Source: an uncultured Alphaproteobacteria bacterium (GTDB lineage: Bacteria; Pseudomonadota; Alphaproteobacteria; CADEGL01). From it: 64,000 bases of DNA. The stretch spans positions 23,533-87,532 of the forward strand of contig CADEGL010000009.1 in NCBI GenBank assembly GCA_902826885.1, written 5' to 3'. Positions 58,485 through 64,000 of the stretch are shown one piece after another. Position numbers and translations under genes: made by a program. Numbering within the stretch: the first letter of the stretch is position 1; every line of letters begins with the position of its first letter. The notes below the pieces were generated by a model. That model was not told the DNA's origin. It ran no database searches and saw only the letters and a program-made list of their open reading frames with translations.

Positions 58485-59212
58485 GCGGCCGCGCTCGGCG
58501 AGGCGGCCGGCCGCAGAATCTCGCCGTGCCGCGTGCATTTCGGCTCGGCCAAGGCAACGAAGGCTTCCGTCGCCGTGTCGGGATGCGATTGGATGGCGGG
58601 GTCTTCGCCCGGAAACGCTTCGGCACGCAGCTTGGTGCGCAACGGGCCGGGATCGATCAGGTTCACCCGCACCGTGCTGGTCGCCATTTCGTGGGCATAG
58701 ATGCGCGCCATGGTCTCCAAAGCCGACTTGCTGGCGGCGTAGGTGCCCCAATAGGCGGCGGCATCGCCGGCCACGCGGTCGGTGACGAAGATCGCGCGGC
58801 CCGCATCGGACGCGCGGAGGAGGGGATCGAGGCTGCGGACCAGGCGCCAGTTGGCCGTGACGTTGACGGCCAAGACCTTGTCCCACTCCTTCGGACCGAT
58901 ATGGCCGACGGGCGTGATGGTGCCGAGCTGGGCGGCCGCGCCGACCAGGATGTCGAGTTTCTTGTAGCGTTCGAACAAGGCCGCGCCGAGCCGGTCGATG
59001 GCCGGCGAATCCAAAAGGTCGAAGGCCGCGATGGTCGCGGCGCCGCCGCCCGCGCGGATCGCGTCGTCCACTTCCTCCAGGCCCGCGCTGGTGCGCGCGA
59101 TCAGAACGACATGCGCGCCTTCGGCTGCGAATCGCTTGGCCACGGCGGCACCGAGCCCTCGCGAGGCTCCGGTCACGACCGCGACGCGGCCGGCGAGGCG
59201 AGATCCAGTCAT
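58481..59212 (-). CDS. SDR-family oxidoreductase with altered catalytic serine
   Basis: A 243-aa classical short-chain dehydrogenase: VAVVTGASRGLGAAVAKRFA (TGxxxGxG), AAAQLGTITPVG in place of the NNAG motif, and YWGTYAASKSALETMARIYA with the catalytic Tyr and Lys. The position 13 residues before that Tyr, normally Ser, is Asp (FVTDRVAG). The related YciK-like branch has Ser there. This alters or removes the standard catalytic Ser, so activity on the usual substrate is uncertain. It is downstream of purF on the same strand and overlaps the GST gene. Confidence 0.88.
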   Translation of the reverse strand: MTGSRLAGRVAVVTGASRGLGAAVAKRFAAEGAHVVLIARTSAGLEEVDDAIRAGGGAATIAAFDLLDSPAIDRLGAALFERYKKLDILVGAAAQLGTITPVGHIGPKEWDKVLAVNVTANWRLVRSLDPLLRASDAGRAIFVTDRVAGDAAAYWGTYAASKSALETMARIYAHEMATSTVRVNLIDPGPLRTKLRAEAFPGEDPAIQSHPDTATEAFVALAEPKCTRHGEILRPAASPSAAA

Positions 59213-59246
59213 GGCGTATTCCGTGGAGGTGGAACGAGGTCGCGGT

Positions 59247-60701
59247 TTACGCGATTTCGGCCAAAAGCGAAAGCTGTTGGACGCTTCCGCCGTCTTCCTT
59301 GTCGGTCAGGCGGGTGGGGTAGTCGCCGGTGAAGCAGGCGTCGCAGAAGGCCGGATTGGCGGGATCGCGCTTGGGCTCCTTCATGGCGCGGTAGAGCCCG
59401 TCGATCGAGATATAAGCCAGGCTGTCGACCCCGATGATCTTGGCCATCTCCTCGACGGAATGGCGCGCGGCCAAGAGCTTGTCGCGCTCGGGCGTGTCGA
59501 TGCCGTAGAAGCAGGAATGCATGGTGGGCGGGCTGGAGATGCGCATATGCACCTCGCGCGCGCCGGCCGCGCGCACCATTTCGACGATCTTTTTCGAAGT
59601 GGTGCCGCGCACGATGGAATCGTCGACCAAGACCACGCGGCGCCCCGCGATATGGGCGCGGTTGGCGTTATGCTTCAGGCGGACGCCCAGATGGCGGATG
59701 CGGTCCTCGGGCTCGATGAAGGTGCGGCCCACATAGTGGTTTCGGATGATGCCGTACTCGAACGGGATGCCCGACTCCGAGGCATAGCCCAGCGCGGCGG
59801 GCACGCCCGAATCGGGCACAGGTACGATCACGTCGGCCGGCACGGGCGATTCCTTGGCCAGTTCGGCGCCGATGCGTTTGCGCGCCTCGTAGACGCTGTG
59901 GCCCTCGACCACGCTGTCGGGCCGCGCGAAATAGATGTGCTCGAAGATGCAGAAGCGTTTGCGCTGGACCGGGAAGGGCTTAAGGCTCTGCAGTCCGGTC
60001 TCGTCGATGATGACGACCTCGCCCGGCTCGATGTCGCGCACGAAGCGCGCGCCGATGATGTCGAGGGCGCAACTCTCCGAGGTCAGGATGTAGGAATCGT
60101 CAAGCCGGCCGAGCACCAGCGGGCGAACGCCTAGCGGGTCGCGCAGACCGATCAGCTTCTTGCGGCTGAGCGCCACCAGCGAGTAGGCGCCTTCGATCTG
60201 GCGCAGGGCATCCACGATGCGGTCGACCAGCTTGTCGCGGCCGCTGGTCGCGATCAGGTGGCAGATCACCTCGGTGTCGGTGGTGGACTGGAAGATGGCG
60301 CCGCGTTGGACCAGATCGCGCCGGATGCTGACCGCGTTGGTCAGGTTGCCGTTATGGGCCAGCGCCAAGCCGCCAAAGGCGAAGTCGATGAAGAGCGGCT
60401 GGATGTTGCGGACGATGGTGTCGCCCGTGGTGGAATAGCGCACATGGCCGACGGCGCTGTCGCCTTTCAGGCGGCGCATGACCTCTTCGGAGCCGAAGAT
60501 GTCGCCGACCAGGCCGAGCGCCCGGTGGCTGGGGAACTGTTCGCCGTCGAAGGTGACGATACCGGCCGCTTCCTGGCCCCGGTGCTGGAGCGCGTGCAGG
60601 CCAAGCGCGGTCAGCGCCGCGGAATCCGGATGGCCGTAGATGCCAAAAAGCCCACACTCCTCGCGAAGGTGATCGTCGTCGTAAGGGTGGGTTGTGAGCA
60701 T
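59247..60701 (-). CDS. purF: Amidophosphoribosyltransferase
   Basis: A 484-aa enzyme of the first committed step of purine synthesis (PRPP + glutamine to phosphoribosylamine). Cys16 (REECGLFGIYG) is the N-terminal nucleophile exposed after removal of a short propeptide. The glutaminase domain has LHALQHRGQEAAGIVTFDG and GHVRYSTTG. The phosphoribosyl part has the PRPP motif VVLVDDSIVRGTTSKKIVEM. FCDACFTGDYP near the end is also typical. It lies 9 bases before cvpA's end on the same strand, in the order radA-cvpA-purF typical of alphaproteobacteria. Confidence 0.97.
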   Translation of the reverse strand: MLTTHPYDDDHLREECGLFGIYGHPDSAALTALGLHALQHRGQEAAGIVTFDGEQFPSHRALGLVGDIFGSEEVMRRLKGDSAVGHVRYSTTGDTIVRNIQPLFIDFAFGGLALAHNGNLTNAVSIRRDLVQRGAIFQSTTDTEVICHLIATSGRDKLVDRIVDALRQIEGAYSLVALSRKKLIGLRDPLGVRPLVLGRLDDSYILTSESCALDIIGARFVRDIEPGEVVIIDETGLQSLKPFPVQRKRFCIFEHIYFARPDSVVEGHSVYEARKRIGAELAKESPVPADVIVPVPDSGVPAALGYASESGIPFEYGIIRNHYVGRTFIEPEDRIRHLGVRLKHNANRAHIAGRRVVLVDDSIVRGTTSKKIVEMVRAAGAREVHMRISSPPTMHSCFYGIDTPERDKLLAARHSVEEMAKIIGVDSLAYISIDGLYRAMKEPKRDPANPAFCDACFTGDYPTRLTDKEDGGSVQQLSLLAEIA

Positions 60702-60710
60702 CGCGCCTTT

Positions 60711-61319
60711 CTATTTGGTGGTTTGGATCAGCCTGTCCAGGTCTTGTCGCTCGTCATTCTTATAGCCCTTCTCCAACTCGGACGCAGCGTCTTTCGACTG
60801 CGGCGCGCCGAGGGCATCCAGGGTACTTTTGGCATCGCCTTGCGCGGCTCCGCGCGGGATCACGCTGCGCAGCATCGCCGTGCCCCGTTCGATCAAGGGA
60901 CGGGTCCTGGCTTCGGTCACCCAGGACGGCATATTCGGGGCCGGAATGAACCAACTCATCGCCAGATAAGCCACGCAAATCAACGCCGCGCCGCGCACCA
61001 GGCCGAACAGAAGGCCGAGCCCGCGATCCAGCCCCCTCAAGTTGCTGTCGCGGATGCGGTTCTCGATCGGCCTGCTTACCAGTGAGATAAGCAGGAAAGC
61101 CAGGATGAAAAGGCCTAGGCCGATGACAATGTCGGCCAGCCAGCCAGGTTGCACGAAGGACCGCCCGATCGGCTGGAGCCACTGGAATCCGAAGAAGGCG
61201 ATCACGGCCGCGCCGCCCCAGGTCAGGATGGCCAGCATCTCGCGCACGAAGCCGCGGGTGAAGGCCAGGAAGCCGGACAGGGCCAGGGCGGCCACGACCA
61301 GGATATCCGCCACGTTCAT
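60711..61319 (-). CDS. cvpA: CvpA-family membrane protein
   Basis: A 202-aa protein with four transmembrane segments: NVADILVVAALALSGFLAFT and RGFVREMLAILTWGGAAVIA, which is the family signature, then WLADIVIGLGLFILAFLLIS and LGLLFGLVRGAALICVAYLA. The ATG at 61319 has GAGG 5 bases upstream; a GTG at 61325 is in frame. The soluble tail is charged. CvpA is linked to colicin V production and envelope stress; its place before purF is conserved in many proteobacteria. Confidence 0.93.
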   Translation of the reverse strand: MNVADILVVAALALSGFLAFTRGFVREMLAILTWGGAAVIAFFGFQWLQPIGRSFVQPGWLADIVIGLGLFILAFLLISLVSRPIENRIRDSNLRGLDRGLGLLFGLVRGAALICVAYLAMSWFIPAPNMPSWVTEARTRPLIERGTAMLRSVIPRGAAQGDAKSTLDALGAPQSKDAASELEKGYKNDERQDLDRLIQTTK

Positions 61320-61331
61320 GGGCACCTCAAC

Positions 61332-62771
<1,440 letters not shown>

Positions 62772-62799
62772 TAGGCCGCTCGGTGTCCGCCGCGAGGCG

Positions 62800-63570
62800 T
62801 CACGCGCGGACCTGCATCTTGATCGGGCCCTCGGCCCGGCCGTGGATGAATTGATCGACGTAGGGGTTATTCGAGCGGTCGATTTCGGGCACCGGACCGG
62901 CCCAGATGATCTTGCCCTGGTACAGCATGGCGATGCGGTCGGCGATCTTGCGGGCGCTGGCCATGTCATGGGTGATCGATAGGCCGCTGGCGCCCAGTTC
63001 GCGCACGCATTTCACGATCAGGTCGTTGATGACGTCGCCCATGATCGGGTCGAGGCCGGTCGTGGGCTCGTCGAAGAAAACGATCTCGGGTTCGGTCGCG
63101 ATGGCGCGTGCGAGGCCGACGCGCTTGCGCATGCCGCCCGACAGTTCGGCTGGCGACAACTCGCCGACCTCGGGGCCAAGCCCCACCTGGGTCAGCTTCT
63201 CCAACGCGATCTTCTTGGCTTCCGGGCGCGCCAGGCCGCGCGCTTGGATCAGGCCGAAGGCCGTGTTCTCCCATACGGTCAGGCTGTCGAACAGAGCGGC
63301 GCCCTGGAACAGCATGCCGACCTTGCGGTTCACCCGTTCGCGCTCGCCGACCGGCATGCCGACGACTTCCTCGCCGTCGATCTGGATGCTGCCCGCGTCG
63401 GGTTCCAATAGGCCGAGGATGCATTTCAGCAGGACGGACTTGCCGGTGCCCGAGCCGCCGATGATGACCACGGACTCCCGCGCGCCCACGTCCAGATCCA
63501 ATCCGGTCAGCACCTTCTTCGGGCCGAACGCCTTGTGCAGGCCGCGGATGCGGATCTTGGGCACGCTCAT
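62800..63570 (-). CDS. mlaF: Phospholipid-transport ATPase MlaF
   Basis: A 256-aa ABC ATPase of the Mla/Ttg2A/MCE class that powers lipid movement across the envelope. It has Walker A IIGGSGTGKSVLLKCILG, Q-loop LFQGAALFDSLTVWEN, signature PAELSGGMRKRVGLARAI, Walker B EIVFFDEPTTGLDP and SITHDMASARKIADR. The non-canonical AALFDSLTVWEN and SGGMRKR are typical of MlaF. The start ATG at 63570 overlaps the mlaE stop by 4 bases (ATGA). It is 28 bases before radA. Confidence 0.95.
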   Translation of the reverse strand: MSVPKIRIRGLHKAFGPKKVLTGLDLDVGARESVVIIGGSGTGKSVLLKCILGLLEPDAGSIQIDGEEVVGMPVGERERVNRKVGMLFQGAALFDSLTVWENTAFGLIQARGLARPEAKKIALEKLTQVGLGPEVGELSPAELSGGMRKRVGLARAIATEPEIVFFDEPTTGLDPIMGDVINDLIVKCVRELGASGLSITHDMASARKIADRIAMLYQGKIIWAGPVPEIDRSNNPYVDQFIHGRAEGPIKMQVRA

Positions 63571-64000
63571 GAGCCGAAGAACATCGCCGTGATCATGTAG
63601 TTGAAGGCCAGGATCAGGATCGAGGCCGAGACGACGGCGTTGGTGGTGGCCTGGCCGACGCCCTGGGCGCCGCCCTGCGAGTGGTAGCCGTGGTAGCAAC
63701 CCATCAGCGCGACCAGGAAGCCGAACACAGCGGCCTTCACCAGGCCTGAAACGACGTCGAGCGGCTCCAAAAAGTCCCAAGTGTTCTTGATATAGGTCGA
63801 AGGGTTGAAACCCAGCTTGTAGACGCTGATCAGATAGCCGCCGAACACGCCGATGATGTCGGCCACGACGACCAGGCACGGCAGCATCAGGATGCCCGCG
63901 ATCAGGCGCGGCGCGATCAGATATTTGAACGGGTTGGTCGAGAGGGTGGTCAGCGCGTCGATCTGTTCGGTCACGCGCATGGTGCCGATCTCGGCCGCCA
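63567..64000 (-). CDS. mlaE: Phospholipid-transport permease MlaE (5' part outside the window)
   Basis: The last 144 codons of an MlaE/YrbE permease; the start lies beyond 64000. The visible part has AAEIGTMRVTEQIDALTTLS followed by TNPFKYLIAPRLIAG, the signature block of the family, and three hydrophobic segments (ILMLPCLVVVADIIGVFGGY, SGLVKAAVFGFLVALMGCYH and ASILILAFNYMITAMFF). With MlaF and an MlaD-type MCE protein (not in the window) it would form the inner-membrane complex. Confidence 0.95.
   Translation of the reverse strand, partial: AAEIGTMRVTEQIDALTTLSTNPFKYLIAPRLIAGILMLPCLVVVADIIGVFGGYLISVYKLGFNPSTYIKNTWDFLEPLDVVSGLVKAAVFGFLVALMGCYHGYHSQGGAQGVGQATTNAVVSASILILAFNYMITAMFFGS

Overview
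The window is GC-rich (roughly 64%), densely coding chromosomal DNA. Gene content and order point to an alphaproteobacterium, most likely of the Rhodospirillales type. The marks are the runs mlaE-mlaF-radA-cvpA-purF-SDR and TPR protein-bamB-der, a DUF2794 protein, an NnrR-type Crp/Fnr regulator beside nar genes, and a ChvI-like response regulator. This is inferred from recognised families, not from a database search. I see no insertion sequence, prophage, CRISPR array or rRNA. There is one tRNA (Gln, anticodon CTG).

Layout. (1) 1-18208: a large Wzx/Wzy-type exopolysaccharide locus in two convergent arms. The plus arm (end of a GDP-fucose synthase-like gene, flippase, pyruvyl transferase, glycosyltransferase) and the first minus-strand gene (Tat-exported beta-helix protein) follow the order fcl...wzxC-wcaK-wcaL-wcaM of the enterobacterial colanic acid locus. 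The minus arm adds glycosyltransferases, a Wzy-like polymerase, a WcaJ-like initiating transferase, Wzc, Wza and GalE. It starts with a 787-codon gene fusing a complete OmpR/ChvI-type response regulator to a complete mannose-1-phosphate guanylyltransferase/mannose-6-phosphate isomerase. That fusion is the most unusual gene here. (2) 18421-25006: a possible catabolic group with a ureohydrolase, a flavin monooxygenase, a metal-ligand-less M24 (creatinase-like) protein and an ABC importer without a binding protein. (3) 25284-35138: a nitrate respiration island with an NnrR-like regulator, narK, narGHJI and a parvulin. (4) 35153-42166: tRNA-Gln, ppx/gppA, rlmE, guaB, an RsmB-type methyltransferase, a GNAT gene and guaA. 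(5) 42323-52891: an AsmA-like DUF748 giant, two ArsR/SRPBCC modules with visible operators, an ArsC/Spx-like reductase, a two-winged-helix regulator with a beta-propeller gene, DUF899, a 33-aa CxxC membrane peptide, a GNAT, a dienelactone hydrolase and DUF2794. (6) 53124-64000: TPR protein, bamB, der, an MFS gene with a 41-aa membrane peptide, GST, SDR, purF, cvpA, radA, mlaF and a partial mlaE.

How it fits together. ManC makes GDP-mannose, which an Fcl-like enzyme (with Gmd outside the window) would turn into GDP-fucose; GalE supplies UDP-galactose. WcaJ loads the first sugar on undecaprenyl phosphate, glycosyltransferases extend it, the WcaK-like enzyme adds pyruvate, Wzx flips, Wzy polymerises, and Wzc/Wza export. 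The regulator half of the fusion could tie polymer transcription directly to the precursor enzyme. Nitrate import and reduction appear to be under an NnrR-type regulator with a matching box in the 456-bp control region.
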